Source: an uncultured Collinsella sp.
GTDB lineage: Bacteria > Actinomycetota > Coriobacteriia > Coriobacteriales > Coriobacteriaceae
NCBI GenBank assembly: GCA_958407995.1
Contig: CATYJU010000007.1
Span: 1-64,000, forward strand
Reading direction: 5' to 3'
DNA length: 64,000 bases
Shown here piece by piece: positions 1 to 7,515 of the stretch. Positions within the stretch are counted from its first letter, which is position 1. Each line of letters starts with the position of its first letter. A program made the translations under genes and the position numbers. The notes under the pieces were generated by a model. The model was not told where the DNA came from. It searched no databases and saw only the letters and a list, made by a program, of their open reading frames with translations.

Positions 1-7
1 AAGTGCG

Positions 8-29
8 GAGGCGGGGCATGCCCCGCCTC
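8..29. terminator. GC-rich palindrome, possible terminator
   Basis: A perfect inverted repeat with 10-bp arms (GAGGCGGGGC / GCCCCGCCTC) around a 2-base loop. It lacks a long T tract on either strand, so it may be a weak terminator of a gene left of the window or simply a palindromic repeat. Confidence 0.4.
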
Positions 30-145
30 TTACACCACATCTCTGCGCGCTACCCGCTCCGTCGCTCCAGACATCGTTTCCGCGCCTCGTGCCTGCCCCA
101 AACAATCAAAACAAGCCCTTTTCGCCGCACCCTCAAAGGTCTGTG

Positions 146-369
146 GGCAAAAAAGGGCAAATATGAGTACTGTTACCATTTTAGTAGCAGGCAAAACCAC
201 CCAAAATGACGTCCGAGCGACCCCTACAACCCCCTAAAGCAGCCAACCTGACTGGTTAAGGCGTATTGGAGCCAATTTTAATGAACATACTAAAGGCTAT
301 GTTCATTATCTTTTAGGATGTAAATGCTATTCACTTAGCAACAGTACTCATATTTGGCATTTTTTGTCC
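146..369. repeat. inverted-repeat element, about 224 bp
   Basis: The segment is bounded by near-identical inverted ends of about 29 bp (left 146-174, right 340-368) sharing the core AAATATGAGTACTGTT. Inside is a second perfect hairpin (AATGAACATA at 280-289 against TATGTTCATT at 298-307). The element is AT-richer than the genes around it. No convincing ORF is present. It resembles a MITE or a structured intergenic element. The rest of 1-453 holds nothing else I can name. Confidence 0.5.
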
Positions 370-453
370 ATTGCTATATAACTAACACCCTATAGCAGAC
401 AAAAAACAGGCCGCAGCCCATCGCTGCGGCCTGTTCGGAAGCAAAAGTGGGCG

Positions 454-1716
454 TTAAGCGCTGTAGCCCATCGCTTGCAGCACAAACATGACGACTGTCA
501 GCACCGTAATCACGGCGATAGTCGCCCAAGTGAGCACGTTCCACACGCGGCCATTGCGGTTGGCACCCATGATGTGACGGTCGGCGGCGATAACCACCTG
601 AAACACCAGAACCACGGGCAGTAGCACGCCATTGATGACCTGCGAGGTCATCATAATCTGGAACAGATCGACGCCGGGCATAAGCACCAGCACGGCAGAG
701 ATACCGATGATGGCCGTAATGATGCCGCGGTAAACCGGGGCCTCGTCCCAGCTGCGGTCGGCACCGCGCTCCCAGCCAAATGCCTCGCAGATAGCGCTCG
801 ACGTAACGCCCGGCAGCACGCAGGCGGCCAAGAAGCTCGCCGCGACCAGGCCCGAGGCAAACAGTACCGTGGACCACTGACCCGCAATAGGCTCCAGCGC
901 GCGGGCAGCATCGGCGGCATCGCTAATCTGAATACCCGCCGGGAACAACACCGTACCGGTCGTGATGATAATAAAGCCGGCAATGATATCGGCGGCAAGC
1001 GAGCCGCTCACAGTATCGATGCGCTGCAGCACGATATCGTCCTCGCCCGCGTTCTTATCGACCACGTTGTTCTGCGCCAAGAAAATCATCCACGGCGCGA
1101 TGGTGGTACCGATCGTTGCGACCACGAGCGACACGTAGCTGGGGTCATTTTGAATGTTAGGCACGACCAGGTCGACCGCGACCTCACCCCAGTTGGGGCC
1201 AGCCATGAACGCGGCGACAATATAGGTCACGAACACGCAGCTCACCAGCAGCAGAATCTTCTCGATGCGCTGGAAACTACCCGACATGGTAAGCATCCAC
1301 ACCAGCAGCGCCACCAACGGCACCGAGATGCTCGCCGGCACGCCAAAGAGGGCAAGGCCGCTCGCAATACCCGCAAACTCCGAAATGGTCACGGCTGTGT
1401 TGGCGATCAACAGCGCCGCCATAGCAAGTACACTCTTGCGCACGCCAAAGCGCTCGCGAATGAGCGATGCCAGGCCCTTGCCCGTGACGCAGCCGCAGCG
1501 CGCCGCGGTCTCCTGCGTCACGATGAGCAGCACAGTCATGACGGGAAGCATCCAGAGCATCTTGTAGCCATAGCTGGCGCCCGCGCTGGAATACGTTGCA
1601 ATGCCGCCGGCGTCATTGCCCGAAAGCGCCGCCAGCAGACCGGGACCCATAGCGCCAAAGATGGCCGCGATGGTCAACTTTTGCTTGGTGCCCGACTTTT
1701 GCTTGGTATTTTGCAC
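454..1716 (-). CDS. NRAMP-related divalent metal (probably Mg2+) transporter
   Basis: A 420-residue polytopic membrane protein of the NRAMP/SLC11 family. The start is the GTG at 1716, which has an AGGTGG ribosome site and lies 8 bases after the upstream stop; the longer reading frame from 1779 would overlap the neighbour. The first helix, which in classical Nramp carries Asp-Pro-Gly-Asn, reads Asp-Ala-Gly-Gly here (residues 35-38). The helix-6 motif, classically Met-Pro-His, reads IAPWMIF, so the metal-binding methionine is missing. Loss of that methionine fits the NRAMP-related magnesium transporters (NRMT) described from the coriobacterium Eggerthella rather than Mn/Fe Nramps. It is co-transcribed with a MgtE-like CBS protein just upstream, which supports a Mg2+ role. 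The substrate is inferred. Confidence 0.85.
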   Translation of the reverse strand: MQNTKQKSGTKQKLTIAAIFGAMGPGLLAALSGNDAGGIATYSSAGASYGYKMLWMLPVMTVLLIVTQETAARCGCVTGKGLASLIRERFGVRKSVLAMAALLIANTAVTISEFAGIASGLALFGVPASISVPLVALLVWMLTMSGSFQRIEKILLLVSCVFVTYIVAAFMAGPNWGEVAVDLVVPNIQNDPSYVSLVVATIGTTIAPWMIFLAQNNVVDKNAGEDDIVLQRIDTVSGSLAADIIAGFIIITTGTVLFPAGIQISDAADAARALEPIAGQWSTVLFASGLVAASFLAACVLPGVTSSAICEAFGWERGADRSWDEAPVYRGIITAIIGISAVLVLMPGVDLFQIMMTSQVINGVLLPVVLVFQVVIAADRHIMGANRNGRVWNVLTWATIAVITVLTVVMFVLQAMGYSA

Positions 1717-1724
1717 GCGACCAC

Positions 1725-3569
1725 CTAACCAATGACCGACATGGTGAGCAGCACCGCAGCGGCGCAGTACGCTACGCACGAGATCATGACGGCAATAACG
1801 TTCATGGCGGTGCCCGACGTGTTGAGGTCATGCTCGTCACGCCAGAACAGCACCATCAGGTAAATCACGGCGCTCATGTTGCCAACCAGGCAAATGATGG
1901 CAGCGATATTAAAGGACCCGGTAAAGAGTTGCTCCTCAAACATGGGCGCATCGGGGAACGCGGCGGTGCGCACCAGCTGGGCGCACAGGTAGGTCACGAG
2001 TGACAGAATCAGGCCCATGCCCGTGCTCTGGAAGAAGAACCCCAGATACGGCTTGGGCTCGTCGTCGTGACCGTCGTACTCGAGGAAGTAGTTCTTGACG
2101 AACGACACCATGCGCGAGGCCGCCAGCAGCACGAGCGGCATGGCGCACATGGGGAACACCACCAGATGCGCGGAGCCCAGCGCCGTCCCCAGCACCGTCG
2201 CCATAATGCACGAGGCGATGCCCCACACGACGACCCAGTACTGACGATGCACGAACCAGCTGAGCACGTTCGTCGAGTCGTCCGACGCGCTATCGCCCGA
2301 GCCGACACCGGCGATCTGCAGGTCCTCCTGATGCTCCTCGGCGATAACGTCCATGGCGTCGTCGAAGGTCACGATGCCCAGGATATGACGGTTCTCGTCG
2401 CAGACAGGGATGGCAACCAGGTCGTACTTGGTCATCTCGTCCGTCACGTCTTCCTGGTCCTCGTCGGGCGACACGTAGACCAGGTCGCGATAGGCGAGCT
2501 GGCCCAGCGTGGCATCGCGGTCGGCCACGATCAACGTGCGCAGCGAGAGCACGCCGGTGAGCATGCCGCTCGGATCCTCGGTATAGACGTAATAGACACT
2601 CTCGAAGTCCTCATCGAGTTTGCGAATCGCCTCGATGGCATCGCCGACCGTCGCCGTGGCGGGCAGCGAGACAAACTCCGAGGTCATGATGCGGCCGGCG
2701 GTGTTGTCCTCATAGCCCAGCAGGTTACGAATCGCCTTCTCCTCCTTGACGCCCATCAGGCGCAGGAGCTTCTCGGCCTTCTCGTAATCGAGCTCGTCGA
2801 TCAGGTCGGCGGCGTCGTCCGGGTCCATCATGGCCAGCATCGACGATGCGTCCGTATCGGACAGGCCCTCGAGCATCTCGGTCATGAGCTCGTCATCATC
2901 GAACTCCGAGATGGCCTCGGCGGCCTGGGCAGTATCGAGCTGCGCAAACACCTGCGCACGTAGGCGCGGGTCGAGCTGCTCGATAATGTCGGCGATGTCG
3001 GCAGGATGCAGCTCGCCAAGCGTCTTGTGCGACACCGAGAGTTGAATGTTCTTGGTCGAACGATCGAGCAGGTCCATGTAGGACCAAGCGATGATGTCCT
3101 CACTGAGCGGCTTGCCCAGGTGCTTCATAAAGCCCTCGACGATATGCTCGAGTGCGGGGCTGATCGCGCGTAGCAGACCGCGGGCGCCCACTTCGGCGCC
3201 CAGCAGGCGCAGCTGATTTTCGCCCGACATGGAAAACTTGATGTCGTTTACGCGCACGACCTTCATGCCCTGCGTGTCGACAATCTGCTTGTTGAGCACG
3301 TCGCGGGCAAGCAAGAGTTCGGTCGGCTGCAGGTACGAAAAACGGATTTCGGTGGCCGACGTCTTAAGGTGTACACCCGTCTCGTCGATACGGTCGACCC
3401 ATTTGCGCCAGCTGATCATAAACGGCGTCTTGCCGGGACCGCGGAACGCGAGCGACGTCACGTGTGGAAAAACTTCGCCGGTAGCAATACCAAAATCGTT
3501 GACCACGCCGAGCTTTTCGCCATCGACGTCCAAGACCGGCAATTTGAGCATCTCACTCAGATAATTCAA
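1725..3569 (-). CDS. PRC-barrel / MgtE_N / CBS-domain membrane protein (magnesium module)
   Basis: A 614-residue protein. Residues about 1-75 resemble a PRC barrel, 165-275 are the helical MgtE N domain (repeated helices with acidic DPDDAAD motifs), 290-420 are two CBS domains, and 445-614 hold about five membrane helices. The front half is the Mg2+-sensing part of MgtE. The membrane half does not look like the usual MgtE pore and may be a divergent channel or a regulatory anchor. The start is a TTG with a GGGGAG site five bases upstream; a stronger GGAGG site belongs to an overlapping 10-codon reading frame. It sits 8 bases before the NRAMP-related gene, so the two probably form one Mg2+ homeostasis unit. 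Confidence 0.85.
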   Translation of the reverse strand: MNYLSEMLKLPVLDVDGEKLGVVNDFGIATGEVFPHVTSLAFRGPGKTPFMISWRKWVDRIDETGVHLKTSATEIRFSYLQPTELLLARDVLNKQIVDTQGMKVVRVNDIKFSMSGENQLRLLGAEVGARGLLRAISPALEHIVEGFMKHLGKPLSEDIIAWSYMDLLDRSTKNIQLSVSHKTLGELHPADIADIIEQLDPRLRAQVFAQLDTAQAAEAISEFDDDELMTEMLEGLSDTDASSMLAMMDPDDAADLIDELDYEKAEKLLRLMGVKEEKAIRNLLGYEDNTAGRIMTSEFVSLPATATVGDAIEAIRKLDEDFESVYYVYTEDPSGMLTGVLSLRTLIVADRDATLGQLAYRDLVYVSPDEDQEDVTDEMTKYDLVAIPVCDENRHILGIVTFDDAMDVIAEEHQEDLQIAGVGSGDSASDDSTNVLSWFVHRQYWVVVWGIASCIMATVLGTALGSAHLVVFPMCAMPLVLLAASRMVSFVKNYFLEYDGHDDEPKPYLGFFFQSTGMGLILSLVTYLCAQLVRTAAFPDAPMFEEQLFTGSFNIAAIICLVGNMSAVIYLMVLFWRDEHDLNTSGTAMNVIAVMISCVAYCAAAVLLTMSVIG

Positions 3570-3585
3570 TGGTGCTCCCCATCAT
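3553..3585 (-). CDS. possible 10-residue leader peptide overlapping the MgtE-like start
   Basis: An ATG four bases after a GGAGG box opens a 10-codon frame (MMGSTIELSE then TGA). It overlaps the TTG start of the MgtE-like gene in another frame. Its ribosome site is better than that of the main gene, so it could act by translational coupling or sense Mg2+ as leader peptides of some magnesium transporters do. It could also be chance, or reflect a sequence or annotation error at the gene start. Confidence 0.3.
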   Translation of the reverse strand: MMGSTIELSE

Positions 3586-3599
3586 TATTCCTCCGAACG

Positions 3600-3760
3600 C
3601 GGCCGCGCGTGCGGCGTCCGGGGGCTTCTGGATATGTATACGCATGCGCGGGCGGCACGCCGCTCGACGCTTACACCCCGTGCATGCGCAAAAAGCACCT
3701 GCATGGGGTCATCGACTGTATGGTCGAGGTTTGGATTTCACCTGTAACCTTTCTCTTGAC
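3600..3760 (-). promoter_or_regulatory. structured 5' leader of the Mg2+ transporter operon
   Basis: The 330 bp before the MgtE-like gene have no ORF but contain nested inverted repeats on the minus strand: an outer CTCGAC/GTCGAG pair enclosing an ACCCC/GGGGT stem with an A/T-rich loop, plus a downstream GCGGCGT/ACGCCGC pair near the ribosome site. This layout suits a cis-acting RNA. The position before a magnesium gene suggests an M-box-like or other Mg2+ riboswitch, but I could not match the M-box consensus. Confidence 0.3.
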
Positions 3761-3860
3761 CCTCATTAACCGCAGTAACTATAGCATCAGCATCGCCCTG
3801 CGGCATCGAATTTATGCGCTGCACATTGCAGGCATACCAAACACTGACGCATCCGTGACA

Positions 3861-3889
3861 TAGTCATTGGGGACGTTCTTAAATGACTA
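3861..3889 (-). repeat. 29-bp hairpin repeat (TAGTCATT...AATGACTA family)
   Basis: Eight-base arms TAGTCATT/AATGACTA enclose a 13-base loop containing GTCCCC when read on the minus strand. The adjacent AATGACTA at 3893-3900 provides the stop codon of the upstream minus-strand gene. Other copies lie at 12256-12284 and 15765-15793. Confidence 0.75.
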
Positions 3890-3897
3890 CCCAATGA

Positions 3898-5304
3898 CTA
3901 CTCCGTGGTGTCGTCGTCCTCGGCAAGCTGGGGGAACACGGCGTCCTTGGGCATGGTGACCTTCGTCGGCGAGGTGAGCTTTTTGCTCAGCGACGTGTCC
4001 GTCTTGACCAGGTCGCTGAGCGTCACGATCTTGTAGCCGTCGGCGACAAGGCCATCGATAATCTGCGGCAGCGCCTCGAGCGTCTGCTCGGCGCATTCGT
4101 CTCTATCGGTGAGCAGCACGATATTGCCCGGCGCCACCGAATCGAGCACCGTCGAGACCTGCTCGTCGGCACCGTTGAGCAGCCAGTCGCCCGAGTCAAT
4201 ATTCCACGAGACCACGGCGGAGACCAGGTCCATCGCATCAATCCAGTTTTGCTCGTCAAAGGCAGCGTAGGGAGCACGCAGCAGCATCGTCTTCACGCCG
4301 GTCGCCGACTTAATCGCATCGGTGCCTTTCGTGATCTGTTCGCGTACCGCCTCACGGTCCTGACCCTTGAGCGAATCGTCGCTGTAGCTGTTGGATCCGA
4401 TCTCGCACCCGGCGTCGACAATCGCCTTGGCCGTGGCAGGCGAGGCCTCGGCCGCATCGCCCGAAAGGAAGAACGTCGCGGTGACGCCCTTTTCCTTGAG
4501 CACCTGCAAGATCTGTTTGGTGGCGCCGCTCGGACCCTCGTCAAACGTCAGTGCCACGTACTTTTTGTTGCCCTTGGGCGCCACGCTGGCGCACGCAACA
4601 ACGCAATCGGTGGCGGGCACAACCTCGCCGCGGTCTTGCGTCTTGCCTGACTGCTCACCAACCCACACCTCGGATCGGCCCTGGACACCCCATGTCTGCA
4701 CATACTCGATAGCGCCCGTGCCCTCGACCTTGAGCTTGGGCTCGATAACCGTAGCCTGAACCTCGTGCTTCTCGTAAGTGTTACGGCCATCCTTGACCGT
4801 CACCTTCTCGCCGCCCTCGAGTTCGCGGCTATCCCATTTGCCCTGCTTCACGCGCTTGCCGTCGACCTTCACCGACAGCTTTTCGCCCCCATGGCGCTTG
4901 AGCACGCTGTCATCGACGGCCAGCAGGTCGCCTGCGTCGTAGGTGTCAGTCAACTCCTGGTCGTCGATGAGGTTTTGTAGCGTAGAGCCCACGCGCACCG
5001 CGGTCTTCTGGCCGTTGAGCTCCACGTCCACGCTGCGGTTGACGTAGCCCACGACGGCAGCGATAAACAGCACGAGCGCGCAACCCACGGCGATGAGCGC
5101 GTAGGGCAGGCGAGACGAACGACGGGGCGTACGGCTGTTGCCGATGCGCGCACTGCGATCGCTAAACCCACGGCTATGGTTGAGGTACATCGCGCCGGGC
5201 TTACGGTGACGCTTGCGCTGACCGCTGGGCAGCTGCCCCAGATCGCGGCGCGCCGTCGGACGCGCACCCGAACGCCCGTTTAAGTTGGATCCGTTTTGGC
5301 GCAT
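3898..5304 (-). CDS. DUF348-polysaccharide deacetylase-like membrane protein, probably inactive
   Basis: A 468-residue protein with a basic N-terminus, one membrane helix at about 66-88, a DUF348/YabE-like domain at about 92-170 and a NodB-homology domain at about 245-430. NodB enzymes deacetylate peptidoglycan or chitin-type sugars using a metal held by one Asp and two His. Here motif 1 reads TFDEGP, motif 2 has lost both histidines (SNSYSDDS), motif 3 reads RAPYAA and the motif-5 His is Thr (LLTD). The DSGDW motif is kept. The metal site therefore looks destroyed, and the protein may be a wall-binding or regulatory pseudoenzyme outside the membrane. The start has a GGGAGGG ribosome site. 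Confidence 0.8.
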   Translation of the reverse strand: MRQNGSNLNGRSGARPTARRDLGQLPSGQRKRHRKPGAMYLNHSRGFSDRSARIGNSRTPRRSSRLPYALIAVGCALVLFIAAVVGYVNRSVDVELNGQKTAVRVGSTLQNLIDDQELTDTYDAGDLLAVDDSVLKRHGGEKLSVKVDGKRVKQGKWDSRELEGGEKVTVKDGRNTYEKHEVQATVIEPKLKVEGTGAIEYVQTWGVQGRSEVWVGEQSGKTQDRGEVVPATDCVVACASVAPKGNKKYVALTFDEGPSGATKQILQVLKEKGVTATFFLSGDAAEASPATAKAIVDAGCEIGSNSYSDDSLKGQDREAVREQITKGTDAIKSATGVKTMLLRAPYAAFDEQNWIDAMDLVSAVVSWNIDSGDWLLNGADEQVSTVLDSVAPGNIVLLTDRDECAEQTLEALPQIIDGLVADGYKIVTLSDLVKTDTSLSKKLTSPTKVTMPKDAVFPQLAEDDDTTE

Positions 5305-5325
5305 GTGCCCTCCCCCATAAACACA

Positions 5326-5355
5326 GCAAGCCGGAGCAACAGGTCTCCGGCTTGC
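5326..5355 (-). terminator. stem-loop after the PRC-barrel gene
   Basis: A perfect 11-bp inverted repeat (GCAAGCCGGAG / CTCCGGCTTGC) with an 8-base loop, lying between the PRC-barrel gene and the deacetylase-like gene on the minus strand. The T tract is weak. Confidence 0.5.
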
Positions 5356-5376
5356 CTCCCATCATTTGGTACGTCG

Positions 5377-6132
5377 CTATTTTGTAGCTTTTGACGAGCC
5401 TCCGCTCGCCTTTTGGTATTCGTCCTTAAAGGCCTTGAACATGCCGCGCGTCTTGCCGAGCTGCTTGCCCAGTGCGCGACTGCCCTTGTCCACGGCAACC
5501 GATCCCTTGTCGTCGAGCACCTTGGCGCCCTTTTTGACCTTGTCGCCCACCACGACGCTGGCCTCGGCGGCCTTGGCAGCCGCACCGCCCGAATACCCGA
5601 GCGACTTGACCTCGTCCGAGACGACCATCGCGCCGTTCTCGTAGCCGCGCAGCATCGTCGGCGGCACCTGCGTGTCACCAACCAAAATACTCGAAGCAGC
5701 ACCGGCGGTCACATAGAATGCCTGCACGATGCCCGAGCGTGGCTTGAACTCAACGTCCGAGCAATAGCCCACGACGTCGCCCGATTCCGTGCGCACGTCC
5801 ATACCGACCCAGATGATGCAATCGTCCAGGTTGATGTCGAGGCGCTTGGCAGCGGCGGCATCGTACGTGTCCTTGACGTCATCGACCGCAATGGCGCCCT
5901 CGTAGACACCAATGGCGTCGAGCGCTACGAATCGGTCGGGACGCTCGATCATGCCCGCGATATCGGACTGGCGGACCATAAAGCCGACCACGCGCGTACC
6001 GCCCGGGGTAAAGACCGGAAAGTGAATCTTTCCGAGCTTTTTAGGGCTGCGCGGCGTGCCGTCCTTTTTGGTGCGCTTGTCCTCGGTAGGCTTGCGATAG
6101 ATCTTGGCGCCGACAAAATCCCCGGCGCGCAT
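5377..6132 (-). CDS. PRC-barrel domain protein
   Basis: A 251-residue soluble protein with PRC-barrel-like segments. Residues about 1-95 and 95-165 each show the short beta-rich pattern with a conserved glycine-aspartate turn, e.g. the region around TESGDVVGYCSDVEF. The C-terminal 80 residues are Lys/Ala-rich and probably helical. PRC barrels are small adaptor folds found in photosynthetic reaction centres, RimM and envelope proteins; no enzyme activity is implied. The start codon overlaps the stop of the YtxH gene by one base (TAATG), so the two are translationally coupled. The precise function is unknown. Confidence 0.75.
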   Translation of the reverse strand: MRAGDFVGAKIYRKPTEDKRTKKDGTPRSPKKLGKIHFPVFTPGGTRVVGFMVRQSDIAGMIERPDRFVALDAIGVYEGAIAVDDVKDTYDAAAAKRLDINLDDCIIWVGMDVRTESGDVVGYCSDVEFKPRSGIVQAFYVTAGAASSILVGDTQVPPTMLRGYENGAMVVSDEVKSLGYSGGAAAKAAEASVVVGDKVKKGAKVLDDKGSVAVDKGSRALGKQLGKTRGMFKAFKDEYQKASGGSSKATK

Positions 6133-6527
6133 TATGCCTCGGTCGAGGGCTCCGCAGCCTCGGTATCAGCCTCGACGGCGTTCTCGACCACGACGTCGGC
6201 GGCAGGCGTCACGTTGCCGCCCGAAATGGCGTCGTTGAGCTGCTCGCGCAGCTGGTCCATGCGCTCGCGGGCCAGGTCGACCTTGGCGCGCAGGTCGTCG
6301 GTCTTGGCGTCGACCATCGGGCCAAAGTCATTCACCGCAGCACGGGCCTCCTCGGCGCTGTGCTCGTAGGTGTCGCGCATATTGTCCCAGGCGTCGTTGG
6401 CGATATCGGCAGCCATGGCGCGGGTCTCGGCGCCCGAGCGCGGGGCCAGAGCAACGCCGACAATAGCGCCGGCAGCGGCACCAAAAAGTGCGCCGGAGAC
6501 AAAGCTGAAAGTCTTACCCATGATCAT
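6132..6527 (-). CDS. YtxH domain protein
   Basis: A 131-residue protein starting at the ATG at 6527, which has an AGGAG site; a second ATG two codons later is also possible. Residues 1-30 hold a glycine/alanine-rich membrane helix (GALFGAAAGAIVGVALAP) typical of YtxH/GvpP-type small stress proteins. It is followed by a helical, probably coiled-coil region (about 45-100) and an acidic tail. It is likely anchored in the membrane and coupled to the following PRC-barrel gene. No enzyme function is evident. Confidence 0.8.
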   Translation of the reverse strand: MIMGKTFSFVSGALFGAAAGAIVGVALAPRSGAETRAMAADIANDAWDNMRDTYEHSAEEARAAVNDFGPMVDAKTDDLRAKVDLARERMDQLREQLNDAISGGNVTPAADVVVENAVEADTEAAEPSTEA

Positions 6528-6657
6528 TCCTCTCCTGCGGGCACGTCGGTGCCCACCGTTTGAATGCTGTCCATTATACCCGCAGCGCATCACTTGCCGC
6601 TCCGCTCATCTGCGTACGGCAAAGGCGCAGGTACGTGATGGTGATAAACGTGTAGGC

Positions 6658-7491
6658 CTACTCCTGAGGCATAGCCGGCATGGCCACCGTGGCACCCGGG
6701 TCCTCGCCGGCGCCGTCCACGAGCGGCAGGCCGCCCTCATGCGCAGGCCCTGCCGGAACCGTCGCCGCACCGCCAAAGACGGCAGCGGAGGCCTCGTGGT
6801 TCTCGGCAACCGCGCCCTCGGTATCAATCGCCACCTGGGGCTCGTCGTCAAAGTTGGGGACGCCCTGGGGCTCGGTGGGAACGGGCTCGGCGGTCGCATC
6901 GGCAACGGGCTCGGTGTCGGCCGGCGCATCGCCCTCGTCAGCGCCCTCGTCCTCGGCAGCATCTTCGCCGTTCGCAGCGGCGACGGCCTCGTGAGGATCC
7001 TTGCCCTCGGCCTCGGCGCGCATGCCCAGCACCAGGTTGCGCAGGCCCGCGACCGTGCCTTCCACGTCAGGGGCAGGCTGGTCGGCGTGCAGGTACGCCC
7101 AATCCATCATAAAGGTCGCCGACGACAGCGCGCCGATGGCCAACGCGTCATCGGGACACGAAAGCTCAACCTCAAAGACACGCTCGTCATGCTCGCTCAC
7201 GCGCGTGCGACCGCACGAAATGCTGCCGGCAAGACCGGTCTCGTTCATGAGCTCGACCGTCACGTGCTCCAGCAGGTGGCAGAGCTCGGTCTGGCCCATG
7301 CAGTCCTGGAACTCGCGACCGGAATCGCCCAGGCACAGATGCTTGGCAATCGCGGGCACCAGGTAGTACACGCGCGCCGTGGCCTCGATATCCTCCGAGG
7401 TCATGAGCGGCATACCGGGGTTCACCAGCACGTGCGCGCAAATCTTGTCCTCGCTGACGGTGACCTTAAGGATGTTGAACAGGCCTGCCAT
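6658..7491 (-). CDS. stand-alone cyanophycin-synthetase-type N-terminal domain protein
   Basis: A 277-residue protein. Residues about 35-140 contain a His-Leu-Leu-Glu-His-Val helix followed by SISCGRTR and an E-rich strand, which resembles the N-terminal domain of cyanophycin synthetase (CphA), normally seen as HVVEHIALELQ...FGRTR. There is no ATP-grasp or Mur-ligase part. The last 110 residues are a disordered acidic Ala/Glu/Pro tail. The ribosome site GGGGAG is good. It lies 24 bases after the CNNM gene and is probably co-transcribed. The role is unknown; binding of a peptide or cell-wall precursor is possible but unsupported. Confidence 0.6.
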   Translation of the reverse strand: MAGLFNILKVTVSEDKICAHVLVNPGMPLMTSEDIEATARVYYLVPAIAKHLCLGDSGREFQDCMGQTELCHLLEHVTVELMNETGLAGSISCGRTRVSEHDERVFEVELSCPDDALAIGALSSATFMMDWAYLHADQPAPDVEGTVAGLRNLVLGMRAEAEGKDPHEAVAAANGEDAAEDEGADEGDAPADTEPVADATAEPVPTEPQGVPNFDDEPQVAIDTEGAVAENHEASAAVFGGAATVPAGPAHEGGLPLVDGAGEDPGATVAMPAMPQE

Positions 7492-7515
7492 AACTCTCCC
7501 CTACTCGTCCTTGCC

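Noticed and set aside
3600..3760. Standard M-box riboswitch
   Set aside because: Stems are present but the conserved GGTGAGGCTCC-type core could not be found, so only a generic structured leader is claimed.
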